From the NCBI RefSeq assembly GCF_019904175.1, contig NZ_CP061913.1, forward strand, positions 10,664,001 through 10,728,000: a stretch of 64,000 bases of DNA, written 5' to 3'. The DNA comes from Dactylosporangium vinaceum (lineage in GTDB: Bacteria > Actinomycetota > Actinomycetes > Mycobacteriales > Micromonosporaceae). How positions within the stretch are numbered: the first letter of the stretch is position 1; each line of letters begins with the position of its first letter. A program made the position numbers and the translations under genes. Below, piece by piece: positions 1-8,497 of this stretch. A model generated the notes under the pieces. It made no database searches and was not told where the DNA came from. It saw only the letters and a list, made by a program, of their open reading frames with translations.

Positions 1-677
1 ATCAGCGCGAGCAGACCGGCCGCCTCCAGGTCGTCCGGCCGCAGGCGACCGGCCAGCCGGGTCAGGCGGATGGCCTCGGCGGCCAGGTCGGGGCGGTGCA
101 GCGCGTCCCCGCGCGTGGCCGTGTAGCCCTCGTTGAACATCAGGTACAGCACGTGGAGTACCAATGCGAAGTCCGCTTGTGGGGGCAGCGCGAACGGCAG
201 CCCACTGGCCTTGATCCGCTGCTTGGCCCGGCCGATGCGCCGGGCCATCACCTCCGGCGGCACCAGGAAGGCCCGGGCGACCTCGGCCGTGCTCAGGCCG
301 CCGACCGCCCGCAGCGTGAGCGCGAGCTGCGCGTCGGGCTTGAGGGCTGGGTGGCAGCACATGAACAGCAGCACGAGCGAGTCGTCGACGTCATTGATCT
401 GCGGGGGTACCGCATGGTCGAGCCGGACCACCGACTCCTCCCGCCGCCGCCGGGCCTGCTCGGCGCGCAGCAGGTCGGTGAGCCGGCGCGCGGCGACCGC
501 GATGAGCCAGGCCCGGGGGTCGGCGGGCGGGTCGGCCGGCCACTGCCGCACGGCCGCGACAAGCGCCTCCTGGACCGCGTCCTCGGCGAGGTCGAAGTGC
601 CCGTACCGGCGCACCAGCGCACCCAGGACCTGCGGCGCCAGCTCGCGCAGCAGGTCCCCGGCGGCGAAGGTGCCCAC
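1..677 (-). CDS. ECF sigma factor of the DGPF-linked (ECF42-like) type, C-terminus beyond the window
   Basis: The gene starts with GTG at 677 and runs off the left edge; about 225 codons are visible. Residues 10-75 resemble sigma region 2 (EDAVQEALVAAVRQW, then PRAWLIAVAARRLTD), and residues 95-150 resemble the region 4 helix-turn-helix (LALTLRAVGGLSTAEVARAF). The protein then continues into LMFNEGYTAT, typical of the long C-terminal extension of sigma factors that travel with DGPF/YCII proteins. The start overlaps the stop of the upstream DGPF gene by one base (TAGTG), so translational coupling is likely. It would direct RNA polymerase to a small regulon. No anti-sigma factor is seen, which fits this class, where the extension is thought to control activity. 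Confidence 0.88.
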   Translation of the reverse strand, partial: MGTFAAGDLLRELAPQVLGALVRRYGHFDLAEDAVQEALVAAVRQWPADPPADPRAWLIAVAARRLTDLLRAEQARRRREESVVRLDHAVPPQINDVDDSLVLLFMCCHPALKPDAQLALTLRAVGGLSTAEVARAFLVPPEVMARRIGRAKQRIKASGLPFALPPQADFALVLHVLYLMFNEGYTATRGDALHRPDLAAEAIRLTRLAGRLRPDDLEAAGLLAL

Positions 678-1084
678 TAGAAGCCGAGCTCGCCCGAGGA
701 CTCGACGATCGGGCGGACGTCGGCGTACGCGGTCGCGGCCACCGCCGGCGGGGCCGGGCACTCGGCGAGGCGCCGCGCGATCTCGGTGGCCCGGTCGAAG
801 CTCGCGCACTCGACGATCCAGTAGCCGGCCAGGACCTCCTGCGTCTCCGCGTACGGGCCGTCGGTGATCACGACGGGCGCGCCGCCGACCCGGCGGGTGT
901 GCGCGGGCGCGTCCAGGGCGCGGGTCTCGACCAGCTCGCCGCTCGCCTCCAGCTCGGCATTGAACTCGGCCATGAACTTGCCCATCGCGGCGAAGTCCTC
1001 GGGCTTCCACGGCGTCTGCGCGGGCTGCCCGGCCATGGCGTCGTAGTCGCGCTGGGAGGCGTAGCTGAGGATCATGTACTTCAC
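677..1084 (-). CDS. YCII/DGPF-domain protein, partner of the ECF sigma factor
   Basis: A 135-residue protein opening VKYMILSYASQRDYDAM and carrying the family signature ITDGPYAETQEVLAGYWIVE near residues 72-92. The GTG start at 1084 is chosen because a GGAG sequence sits just upstream and because family members begin with this Y-M-L strand; a longer open frame extends upstream but is only a shadow of the hydrolase gene. YCII proteins are small ferredoxin-like-fold dimers. Those encoded beside ECF42-type sigma factors are thought to belong to the same signalling unit, although their substrate is unknown. The one-base overlap with the sigma gene supports this pairing. Confidence 0.88.
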   Translation of the reverse strand: MKYMILSYASQRDYDAMAGQPAQTPWKPEDFAAMGKFMAEFNAELEASGELVETRALDAPAHTRRVGGAPVVITDGPYAETQEVLAGYWIVECASFDRATEIARRLAECPAPPAVAATAYADVRPIVESSGELGF

Positions 1085-1136
1085 GGTGGCTCCTTCGTTC
1101 GTGGCGTCTTCACGGGCTACGTCGGAGCCGGGCGCC

Positions 1137-1814
1137 TCAGCCGGACAGGAACCGCAGGACGGCGGCGGAGAATTCGGCCGGGGCGGTGCTGTGGATGCGG
1201 TGGCCGACCGGGATCGTGACCAGCTCGGCGCCCGGAATCGCCGCGGCCACCAGCTCGAGGCGCGCGGGCGGTATGTGGCTTTTTGGGCCTCCGGACAGTA
1301 CCAACGACGGGGCCTGAAGCTTCGGCAACCCGTCCCACCAGGCCGGATTCGGCTCCCGAAGCTGATGGATGGCCGACATGAGCGCGTTGCGGTCGAAGCG
1401 CCGCCGGGAGAGGCCGCCGGCCAGGCTGGTGAGGGCGAGCCGGGCGCGCGAGAAGCCGCCGCTGCGGTCGCCGGCGCGCGGCGGGGCGGGCGGGTCCTCG
1501 AGCACCAGCCGCCCGACCCGGTCCGGCCGCCGCTGCGCGACGAGCGTCGCCGTGAAGGCCCCCAGGCTGTGGCCCACGAGCACCGGAGCGGGATCGTCGA
1601 GCTCGTCGAGGAGCTCCTCGACATCACGGGCAAAGCCATCCAGGGGGTACTCCGCGCAGCGCGCACTCTCCCCGTGCCCGCGCAGATCCGGGGCGATCAC
1701 CCGCCATCCGGTGAGGTCGCGGGTGAACGTGTCCCAGGTCCCGCGCCCGCTCCCGCCCCCGTGGAGCAGGACGATCGCCGGGCCGGTGCCGGTGTCGCTG
1801 CGGGCGAGCCTCAT
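1137..1814 (-). CDS. alpha/beta hydrolase
   Basis: A compact 225-aa alpha/beta hydrolase fold protein. Visible motifs are the oxyanion-hole strand VLLHGGGSGRGTW, the nucleophile elbow VLVGHSLGAF (GxSxG), a late aspartate region and the catalytic histidine in PVGHRIHST near the C-terminus. The ATG at 1814 overlaps the TGA of the upstream DUF2625 gene (ATGA), so the two are probably cotranslated; the YCII gene follows 52 bp downstream on the same strand. The substrate cannot be told from the sequence; ester or lactone hydrolysis is the family default. Confidence 0.85.
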   Translation of the reverse strand: MRLARSDTGTGPAIVLLHGGGSGRGTWDTFTRDLTGWRVIAPDLRGHGESARCAEYPLDGFARDVEELLDELDDPAPVLVGHSLGAFTATLVAQRRPDRVGRLVLEDPPAPPRAGDRSGGFSRARLALTSLAGGLSRRRFDRNALMSAIHQLREPNPAWWDGLPKLQAPSLVLSGGPKSHIPPARLELVAAAIPGAELVTIPVGHRIHSTAPAEFSAAVLRFLSG

Positions 1815-2473
1815 ATGCCCAGCCGGTCGGCCATGTCGTGCTTGACGCTGAGCAGCTGCGTCATCGCGACCGGGCGGCGGCTGCGGCCGTCCAGATCGCG
1901 GCACTCCTTGGAGAACAGCGGCGGCACGGTGTGGATGCCGGTGTCCAACGGGCAGGCCGCGACCTCGTCCCGCCAGCCCGGCCAGCGCCAGCTGTGGTAG
2001 AACCGGTCGGCCGCGCCGGTGAGCATGGCGTACAGCCAGTCGGTGTACCCGAGCGTGAGGTCCTCCCAGCCCAGGGTGTCGGGCGCGAAGTAGTGGATCG
2101 TCGGCCTGGCCCCTGCCTCCCCCTGCGCCTCACCCTGCCGCCACACGAACTCGCCGCCCAGCACGTCCTGGGCCACGACCATCCCGGCCGCGTCGAACAG
2201 CTCGTTCACCTCGTGGATGTCGGCCAGGCGGCGGCTCGGCCGGCCGGAGCCGAGCACGCGCAGCCAGCCGCCGTCGACGATGAGGCCGCCGCTGCGGTAC
2301 ACGAGCGCGCCCAGCCAGGACGTGGTGGCCACCTGGAGGCGGTGCAGGCACGCGGCCGCGCGGTCGGGGTCGGCGGGCAGCAGCTCGATCGCGTACGGCG
2401 AACGGGAGACCGCCGCCTCGATCTCCGCCCACGCGGACCGGTCATCGGAGATCAGCTCCGCCAGCGAGCGCAC
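1811..2473 (-). CDS. DUF2625 family protein
   Basis: A 220-aa protein beginning VRSLAELISDDRSAWAEIE, which is how DUF2625 members start; the GTG at 2473 was chosen for that reason because no clear ribosome binding site is visible and a long shadow frame continues upstream. Typical DUF2625 segments are present: SPYAIELLPAD, GALVYRSGGLIVDGGWLRVLGSG, and a tryptophan/tyrosine-rich region near residues 150-175 (DLTLGYTDWLYAMLTG). The function of the family is unknown. It is the first gene of the minus-strand run ending in the sigma factor and is divergent from the SDR gene, with a candidate operator between them. Confidence 0.75.
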   Translation of the reverse strand: MRSLAELISDDRSAWAEIEAAVSRSPYAIELLPADPDRAAACLHRLQVATTSWLGALVYRSGGLIVDGGWLRVLGSGRPSRRLADIHEVNELFDAAGMVVAQDVLGGEFVWRQGEAQGEAGARPTIHYFAPDTLGWEDLTLGYTDWLYAMLTGAADRFYHSWRWPGWRDEVAACPLDTGIHTVPPLFSKECRDLDGRSRRPVAMTQLLSVKHDMADRLGI

Positions 2474-2545
2474 GAGCCAAGGGTACTTGTCGCGAGAGGC
2501 TCGCCGGCCCTTCTGGAGGACCCACCCGAACGACGGAAACTGCCC

Positions 2546-2562
2546 TGAATGATTGTCATTCA
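2546..2562. promoter_or_regulatory. perfect 7-3-7 palindrome, candidate operator between divergent genes
   Basis: TGAATGA-TTG-TCATTCA is a perfect 7-bp inverted repeat with a 3-base spacer. It sits in the 129-bp gap between the divergent DUF2625 and SDR genes, in the most AT-rich part of that gap. The core loosely resembles Fur/Zur-type sites but the match is not good enough to name a regulator, and no regulator gene is adjacent. Confidence 0.5.
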
Positions 2563-2602
2563 CGTTTCTCGGACTGTTGGTCGGCGGATACTGAGAGTCA
2601 CT

Positions 2603-3454
2603 ATGTCGAACATGACTCGTCGCTGGTTGATCACTGGTTGCTCCACCGGCCTGGGGCGTGCGCTCGCCGAGGCGGTCGCCGCCTCCGGGCAGCAGGTGCT
2701 GGCCACGGCCCGGCGTCCGGAGACGCTCGCGGACCTCCGCGACCGCTACCCGGCAACGCTCGCCACCTGTGTCCTCGACGTTCGCGACCCCGACGACTGC
2801 CACAACGCCGTACATGCCGCAGTGGCCCGGTACGGGGGAGTTGACGTGCTCGTGAACAACGCCGGCGCCGGGCACTTCGGCGCCGTCGAGGAGGTCACGG
2901 ACGCCGAGCTGGAGGCCCAGCTGGCGGTGAACCTCGTCGCACCGTGGCGCCTGACCCGGACGGTCCTGCCCCTGATGCGGGCCCAGGGCCACGGCGACAT
3001 CGTGATGGTCTCGTCCACGGCGGGTCGGATCGCGATGCCGGGCCTGGGGGCGTACGCGGTGTCGAAGTTCGCCCTGGAGGGCATGGTCGAGACCCTGGCC
3101 CTGGAGCTGGCCGGCAGCGGCGTCCACGTCACAGCGGTCGAGCCGGGCGCGTACGCCACCGAGTGGGGCAACTCGCTCACCGAGTCCCCGGAGCAGGTGA
3201 CCGCGTACTCCGCGGTGACCGACCCGGTCCGCGCCGGCGTCCGGGCGCTGAAGTCCCTGCCGATCTGCGGCTCTCCGGCCGACTTCGCGGACGCGGTCCT
3301 GAAGCTCGTCGCCTCCGAGGAGCGCCCGGTCCGCCAGCCGATCGGCGACGATGCCTGGCGGATGGTCCTGGACGCCGCGCAGCGCGACTACACCGCGCTG
3401 CTGAACGCCCGGCCGCTGCCGGTCAAGGCCCACGCCGACGCGATGTCCGTGTAG
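2603..3454 (+). CDS. SDR-family oxidoreductase
   Basis: A 283-aa classical short-chain dehydrogenase. The nucleotide-binding loop TGCSTGLGRALA (TGxxxGxG) is near residue 10, the NNAG motif near residue 85, and the catalytic triad is visible as the serine in VMVSSTAGR and the YAVSK tyrosine/lysine around residues 137-157. The start at 2603 (MSNMTRRWLITG) follows a purine-rich GAGAG; an ATG at 2612 is also possible and an ATG at 2549 lies inside the palindrome and is too far upstream for the fold. The substrate is unknown. It is divergent from the DUF2625 operon and convergent with the phosphatase gene. Confidence 0.9.
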   Translation: MSNMTRRWLITGCSTGLGRALAEAVAASGQQVLATARRPETLADLRDRYPATLATCVLDVRDPDDCHNAVHAAVARYGGVDVLVNNAGAGHFGAVEEVTDAELEAQLAVNLVAPWRLTRTVLPLMRAQGHGDIVMVSSTAGRIAMPGLGAYAVSKFALEGMVETLALELAGSGVHVTAVEPGAYATEWGNSLTESPEQVTAYSAVTDPVRAGVRALKSLPICGSPADFADAVLKLVASEERPVRQPIGDDAWRMVLDAAQRDYTALLNARPLPVKAHADAMSV

Positions 3455-3466
3455 CCGGCCCCGCAC

Positions 3467-4195
3467 TCAGGCCGGCACGACGAGGTTCTTGCGCAGCGCG
3501 GTCAGGTCGTCGCAGGTCAGGCCGTATGACTTGGCCCAGCCCGCCATGTCGCCCCAGCGCTCCCGCACCACGTCGAGCATCCGGGTCATCAGCGCCGCGT
3601 CCGGCTCCCAGGCCGGCAGCGTCACCGGGCGTGGTGGTAGGCCCAGCCGGTCCACCACCACCGCCACCCGCTCGTGGATCGTGGGCATCGCCGCGGCCGT
3701 CGCGGCGTAGTCGGCGGCGATCGTGTCGTCGGGGACGCCCAGCAGGCCCAGGACCACGGCGGCCAGCACGCCCGTGCGGTCGCAGCCGGCCTCGCAGTGG
3801 AAGACGGCGGGGAGGGTGCCGGCGCAGGACAGGTGGCGGACCGTCGCCGCGAGCACCGGGCCCTTCTCGGTAAGCATTGCCACGTAGTGCCCGACCAGGT
3901 CCTCGGCGCCGCTGACGTCGGCGATCGGGGCCGGGTAGTAGTCGACCGGGGCGTCGGCCAGCAGGCCGCGGCCCAGCTGGGAGACCTCGTACTCGCCACG
4001 CAGGTCGATCACGGTGGACAGGCCCAGGTCGCGGACCAGGCGGTCGGCGTCGCCGGGGGTGGCGTAGGCCAGCGAGTCGCTGCGGAACAGGACGCCGGAG
4101 CGCACGGTGCCGCCGTCGGCCGGCTTGCCTCCGAGGTCCCGGAAGTTCACCAGGCCCGTGAACGCAAGCGGCCGGCGGCGGCGCCAGAATCTCAC
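3467..4195 (-). CDS. tyrosine-type protein phosphatase (MptpB/LipA-like)
   Basis: A 242-aa phosphatase of the bacterial atypical dual-specificity group. FRDLGGKPADGGTVRSGVLFRS near residue 17 is the family N-terminal block, and the P-loop HCEAGCDRTG near residue 135 supplies the catalytic cysteine and arginine (CX5R). The GTG start overlaps the TAG of the kinase gene (TAGTG). The coupled kinase/phosphatase arrangement suggests they act on the same phosphoproteins, but phosphoinositide phosphatase activity is also known in this family. No signal peptide is present, so it is presumably cytoplasmic. Confidence 0.87.
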   Translation of the reverse strand: MRFWRRRRPLAFTGLVNFRDLGGKPADGGTVRSGVLFRSDSLAYATPGDADRLVRDLGLSTVIDLRGEYEVSQLGRGLLADAPVDYYPAPIADVSGAEDLVGHYVAMLTEKGPVLAATVRHLSCAGTLPAVFHCEAGCDRTGVLAAVVLGLLGVPDDTIAADYAATAAAMPTIHERVAVVVDRLGLPPRPVTLPAWEPDAALMTRMLDVVRERWGDMAGWAKSYGLTCDDLTALRKNLVVPA

Positions 4196-5895
4196 TAGAA
4201 CAGCCCCGTCACCCAGTGGTAGACCTCGACCGCCCAGCTGACCTCGCGCAGGTAGGCAAAGCCGGCCGCGGCCAGGAACAGGCCGGTCAGCGCGTGCGCG
4301 CCCTTGGCCGAGCGGCGCGGGCGCCCCAGCCGCTGCTCCAGGACCAGGCGGCCGATCAGCCGGGCCAGCGCGAAGACGCCGACGGCGACGCCGAGCACGA
4401 CCAGGAACGCGATGAACGGGCCGCTCAGGTTGCCCTCGCTGTCCAGGGCCCAGAGGCCCCAGCAGATGAACGCGATGATCGCGCCGGTGCCGGTGAACTC
4501 CCAGCCGATCTTGAGTTGGCGGGAGCGCTCGCCGCGGGGCGGGGTGTAGCGGGGCTGGAGGTCTTCCTCGTGGCCGATGTCCATCATGCCTGTCGGCTCC
4601 GGGGCGGCGCGCGGGATGACCTTGGCCCGGCCGCGCATCTGGGGCACACCTTCAGCGTTCACAGCCACTCCTCCAGCGGAAACGGGCGCGACGGAGACCG
4701 GCGCGGCGGAGACCGGCGGCGCGGAGACAGGAGGAGCGGAGACCGGGGGCGCGGCCTGGTACATGGCCGTCGGGGGCAGGCCGCCCGAGCGCAGCGACAC
4801 CAGCTCCCGCTCCAGGCGCTCGATGCGCTGGTAGGCGTCGGTCTCCGTGCCGCTGACAGAGGGCCGCGCGCGGCCGACCACCCGGCCCGTCTCTCCCGCA
4901 TCGACCTCGTGCCAGTCGCAGCCGACGTCCGGCAGCCCCGAACGGCGGACCAGCTCGGCCAGGTGCAGCGACCAGGACTGCAGGTCGCGGGTCTGCGGCC
5001 GGTCGGACGGGCGGTCGGCCAGCGGCAGGTGGAGGTGGTCGCGCAGCGCCGGCATGCGCTCCAGCAGCGGGTGGCGGCGCAGCACGCTCCAGGGCGGCGG
5101 CGACGCGTCGGGCCGGCCGCCCACGTCGCTGCGGCCGTCCACGCGCGGGTAGGCGCCGGTGACCATGAAGTACGCCACAGCGCCGAAGCCGTGCACGTCG
5201 TACGCCGGTCCGACGTGCTTGACCCCGCCGAACGCCTCCGGGCCGCCCGACTCGGGGGTGTAGGCGATCTGGGTGATCTCCTCTTCCCGGAAGTAGCGCG
5301 CGCCGGTGAAGTCGATGAGCCGCACCTCGCCGGTCGCGAGGACCATCACGTTCGACGGCTTCACGTCCATGTGCAGGACGGGTGTCGCCCCGCTTTCCTG
5401 GGGGTCGTGGAGCTGCTGCAGTACCACCGCCAGGGTTTTCAATGCCGAGACGGCGTTCAACCGGCGCGCGTTCGGTGCCGCCGCACTGCGGTTCACGACG
5501 TACTCGCGCAGGTTCACCCCGTGCAGATAGTCGTAGACCTGGTAGGGCACCGCGTCCCCGGGCGCCGGGCGCTCGGTCGGGCGGTGCGGCGGCGGGCCGT
5601 AGAAACCGTCGGCGCGGCGGCAGATGCCCGGCACGCCCCGGTTGTTGAGATCCATGAGCGCCGCGTCACCCTTGTCCCACGAGCGCAGCTCGTCGGCGAT
5701 CGGGCGCTGCGGGTCGACCCGGAAGACCTTCACCGTCATCGGCGCCGAGGTCACGCCGCCCGAGACGCGCACGGCGCGGTACACGTCGGCCTGACCGCCG
5801 GAGCCCAGATGGGCCACCAGGCGGTAACGCTGGAACGTCTCCGGCAAAGGGCTCGCCGGACCGCAGACAAGGTCCAGCAGCGCACCCTGCGTCAT
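4195..5895 (-). CDS. membrane-anchored serine/threonine protein kinase with altered HRD and DFG motifs
   Basis: A 566-aa kinase starting at an ATG (5895) preceded by a strong GGGGGGAG. The glycine loop GSGGQADVYRA is near residue 30, the ATP lysine in TVKVF near 55, the catalytic loop HMDVKPSNV near 176 and the metal loop DFTGA near 194. HRD is replaced by HMD and DFG by DFT, but the catalytic and metal aspartates, lysine and asparagine are kept, so activity is plausible. After the kinase domain come five APPVS-like repeats (coded at about 4676-4760), then hydrophobic segments forming a multi-pass C-terminal membrane domain. It is coupled to the phosphatase gene and divergent from the Eis-like gene. 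Confidence 0.88.
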   Translation of the reverse strand: MTQGALLDLVCGPASPLPETFQRYRLVAHLGSGGQADVYRAVRVSGGVTSAPMTVKVFRVDPQRPIADELRSWDKGDAALMDLNNRGVPGICRRADGFYGPPPHRPTERPAPGDAVPYQVYDYLHGVNLREYVVNRSAAAPNARRLNAVSALKTLAVVLQQLHDPQESGATPVLHMDVKPSNVMVLATGEVRLIDFTGARYFREEEITQIAYTPESGGPEAFGGVKHVGPAYDVHGFGAVAYFMVTGAYPRVDGRSDVGGRPDASPPPWSVLRRHPLLERMPALRDHLHLPLADRPSDRPQTRDLQSWSLHLAELVRRSGLPDVGCDWHEVDAGETGRVVGRARPSVSGTETDAYQRIERLERELVSLRSGGLPPTAMYQAAPPVSAPPVSAPPVSAAPVSVAPVSAGGVAVNAEGVPQMRGRAKVIPRAAPEPTGMMDIGHEEDLQPRYTPPRGERSRQLKIGWEFTGTGAIIAFICWGLWALDSEGNLSGPFIAFLVVLGVAVGVFALARLIGRLVLEQRLGRPRRSAKGAHALTGLFLAAAGFAYLREVSWAVEVYHWVTGLF

Positions 5896-6000
5896 CGTCT
5901 CGCTCCCCCCAGCAGTGTGTTGCCGCCCCCATACGCTTCCGAGAGTAACGAGCGCGCAAATCGGTCGCGCCGAGCCCAGGTCACGAGGTAGACACAACCG

Positions 6001-7221
6001 ATGAGCGACTATGTCCTCCGCACCGCCACGGAGACCGACCTCGACGCCCTGGTCCGCCTGCGGCGGGAGGCATTCGCCAACACCGGCGACCCCGACCCCG
6101 ACTCGACCCGGCGCCTGGTCTTCGAGGCGGAGCGCAACCACCTCTTCGAACATGACGGACAGGTCGTCGCGGCCGCGGCGATCTTCACCCGCGACCTGGC
6201 GATCCCGGGCGCGGTCATCCCGGCCGCCCACGTGACGGGGGTCGCCGTCTCCGCCGTGCACACCCGCCGCGGACTGCTGCGCCGGCTGATGACCGAGCAG
6301 CTGCGGACCGCGCCGGAGGCCGTGGCGGTGCTGTGGGCCTCCGAGGGCCGCCTCTACGGCCGATACGGCTACGGCATGGCCGCGCAGAACGTCGCCGTGC
6401 GGGCCGACCGCCGCGAACTCGAGATCACCGCCACACCCGCCGGCGGCCGGCTGCGCGACGGCGTGCCGTCAGAACTGCTCAAAGAGCTTTCCGAGGTGTA
6501 CTCGTCAGTGCTCCCGACCAAGCCCGGCTGGTCGAGCCGCAACGAGACATGGTGGCGGCACCTGACGAGCGACCCGGAGCACGACCGCGGCGGCGGCACC
6601 AAAGCCCGGGCGGTCCTCTACGAGAACCCGGACGGCGCCGTCGAGGGCTACGCGCGCTACCGCATCCACCCGCGCTGGGACGACACCGGCCCGAAGATGG
6701 AGGTGGGCGTCATCGAGGTGGTGGCGGGCACCCCCGCGGCCTACGCCGAGCTGTACCGCTTCCTGCTGCGCATCGACCTGGCCCGCACTCTGTCCCAGGG
6801 CCTGACAAGCGCCGACGATCCGCTGTTCCACCTGGTCAACGAGCCCGCCGCACTCGGCGGCCACACGCAGGACGGCCTGTGGGTGCGCATCCGCGACCTG
6901 CCCCGGGCGCTGACGGCGCGCACGTTCGCCGCCCCGGTCGACGTCGTCTTCGAGGTCACCGACGAGCTGCTCCCCGACAACGCGGGCCGCTGGCGGCTCC
7001 AGGCCCGCGCCGGCGGCTCCCTCGTCAACTGCACCCGATCCGACGGCGAGCCCGACTTCACGCTGGGGATCGCCGAGCTGGGCGCGGCGTACCTGGGCGG
7101 CACCCGCCTGGGCGCCCTCCATCTGGCCGGCCGCGTCCACGAGCACCGCCCCGGCGCCGTGGCCGCCGCGAGCACCGCGTTCGGCTGGCCGATCGCGCCG
7201 TACGGTATCGAAATCTTCTGA
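6001..7221 (+). CDS. Eis-like GNAT N-acetyltransferase
   Basis: A 406-aa protein with the full Eis layout: an N-terminal GNAT domain, a second GNAT-like domain and a C-terminal sterol-carrier-like domain. VTGVAVSAVHTRRGLLRRLM near residue 80 is the acetyl-CoA pyrophosphate loop, and ASEGRLYGRYGYGMA near 120 is strongly conserved in Eis proteins. The chain ends ...YGIEIF; in Eis the terminal carboxylate takes part in catalysis, so the exact C-terminus is expected. Mycobacterial Eis acetylates amines such as aminoglycosides and proteins; the substrate here is unknown. The gene is monocistronic and divergent from the kinase. Confidence 0.88.
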   Translation: MSDYVLRTATETDLDALVRLRREAFANTGDPDPDSTRRLVFEAERNHLFEHDGQVVAAAAIFTRDLAIPGAVIPAAHVTGVAVSAVHTRRGLLRRLMTEQLRTAPEAVAVLWASEGRLYGRYGYGMAAQNVAVRADRRELEITATPAGGRLRDGVPSELLKELSEVYSSVLPTKPGWSSRNETWWRHLTSDPEHDRGGGTKARAVLYENPDGAVEGYARYRIHPRWDDTGPKMEVGVIEVVAGTPAAYAELYRFLLRIDLARTLSQGLTSADDPLFHLVNEPAALGGHTQDGLWVRIRDLPRALTARTFAAPVDVVFEVTDELLPDNAGRWRLQARAGGSLVNCTRSDGEPDFTLGIAELGAAYLGGTRLGALHLAGRVHEHRPGAVAAASTAFGWPIAPYGIEIF

Positions 7222-7260
7222 TCTCTCGGATGGACGGGCGGCAGGCGGTAGATTCGGTGC

Positions 7261-7821
7261 ATGGGTGGGATACAGCGGCGGCGGCGCCGGATGCGGCAAC
7301 ATCAGCCGGTGACCCCCACCCTGGAAGAGCCGCCGGCGGAGTCGCCTGCCGCCCCGGAGCCAGAACCGGAGCCGGCCCCGGCGCCCGTCGCCGTGCAGCC
7401 GCCCGCGGCGCCCCCCAAGCCGGCACCGGTTCCCCGCCCGCCGTCCCCCCACCACCTGGCCGAGCTCTCGGAAACGTTCGCGATGACCGCAAGCGTCCAT
7501 GACCCCGAGCCGGCCGAGGCCACCCAGCCCGCCGTACCGTCCGCCCCCGAGGACGACCACCCGGCGCCCCATCACCACCACCACGACGATCACCACCACC
7601 CCCACCACCACGACGAGGTGGTCTCGGAGCGCGGCCTGCGCGGCCTGGTCGGCGGCGGCGCGTCCCAGGTGAGCGTCTCCGCGGCCCTCCGCGCCCGCGA
7701 CGCGGCCCGCCCGACGGACGCGGACCTGGCGGCGGCCGAGCGGGACCTGCAGATCATCCGCCGCGGCTGGGTCCCCCGCGAGGAGCTGACCCGGCCGGGC
7801 CGGCGCTCTCCTACCGGCTGA
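7261..7821 (+). CDS. proline-rich, histidine-rich hypothetical protein
   Basis: A 186-aa protein of no recognised family. A basic N-terminus (QRRRRRMRQ) is followed by about 60 residues of Pro/Ala/Glu, then a histidine/aspartate block near residues 102-118 (HHHHHDD and HHHPHHHDE), and a more ordered, probably helical C-terminus (SAALRARDAARPTDADLAAAERDL, split here as one amphipathic stretch). The histidine block could bind zinc, nickel or copper. There is no signal peptide. Third-position G+C is high over the whole frame, which supports coding. It lies 39 bp after the Eis-like gene and may be cotranscribed with it. Confidence 0.6.
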   Translation: MGGIQRRRRRMRQHQPVTPTLEEPPAESPAAPEPEPEPAPAPVAVQPPAAPPKPAPVPRPPSPHHLAELSETFAMTASVHDPEPAEATQPAVPSAPEDDHPAPHHHHHDDHHHPHHHDEVVSERGLRGLVGGGASQVSVSAALRARDAARPTDADLAAAERDLQIIRRGWVPREELTRPGRRSPTG

Positions 7822-8167
7822 CCTTTCGCACCTGCGCCCCGTCGGCTGACGGGCCGCGGCAACGCCTGACCCGAACGGCCCCGACGCGGTCATCTTCGGT
7901 ATCGCAGCCCGGAAGCGATCGCGGAAAACAGCAACCCCAGGCCGTTGACCTGGAGTTGAGTAGAAGAACGGGCGAGGAGAATCGAACTCTCACCGTCAGT
8001 TTGGAAGTCGCAAGGACGGAGCGCAAATCCCGCGATAAATCCTGTCCGTGCCGCAAATGGCTGTGATCAATGCATGCCGCTAGCGTCGAAACGTGCTATT
8101 CGTACGCTTAGGCGCTAGCGGGTAAGCGACACGCCAGTGAGACGCGCGGGTGCCGCACTATCGATGA
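7822..8167. other. non-coding stretch with a tRNA 3'-end-like remnant
   Basis: No convincing gene is present. On the minus strand at about 7969-8010 the sequence reads like the end of a tRNA: a CTTCCAA anticodon-type loop, then GAGAG-TTCGATT-CTCCT as a T arm with one mismatch and one wobble, then TCGCCCG. No matching D arm or 5' acceptor strand is found in either direction, so this is at best a broken tRNA or an old attachment site. CGCTAGCG, itself palindromic, occurs twice (8078-8085 and 8113-8120). Confidence 0.35.
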
Positions 8168-8497
8168 GTGGAGCACTCACGTGACGTCGGCGACCCCGAC
8201 GAGCCAGGCGACGAGCAGCTACCGAAACCGCCTCCTTTCAGGCCAGCGTCGAGATTCTTCGCGCCGCCTCTGAGCATTTCGAAGCAACCGCCGGACCTGC
8301 CGCCTCCCTCATTCGGAAACCAGCCCCCGAAGTTGCCCCAGCCGGAGCCCCGGCCCTTGCCGCTCAAGTTCAGGCCGCCGCCCGCTCCACCCCCGAAGTG
8401 GTATGAGCGGCCGATACCGTCCGACCAGGAGGAGGCCAAAGACGGACCGCCTGGACATGCGCCCCAGTATCCGCCGATCAGGGAAAAGAGGAACTGA
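8168..8497 (+). CDS. small proline-rich hypothetical protein
   Basis: A 109-aa open frame of which about a quarter is proline (PKPPPFRPASRFFAPP, then PPKLPQPEPRPLP). Codon third positions favour G and C on this strand but less strongly than in neighbouring genes, and the antisense frame is also open, so coding is uncertain. No domain, signal peptide or membrane segment is visible. It stands alone between two poor regions and could be a foreign or decaying gene. Confidence 0.35.
   Translation: MEHSRDVGDPDEPGDEQLPKPPPFRPASRFFAPPLSISKQPPDLPPPSFGNQPPKLPQPEPRPLPLKFRPPPAPPPKWYERPIPSDQEEAKDGPPGHAPQYPPIREKRN

Noticed and set aside
8077..8121. 9-bp inverted repeat CCGCTAGCG/CGCTAGCGG as an operator or attachment site
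   Set aside because: The core CGCTAGCG is itself palindromic, so two chance copies automatically look inverted; no supporting context.
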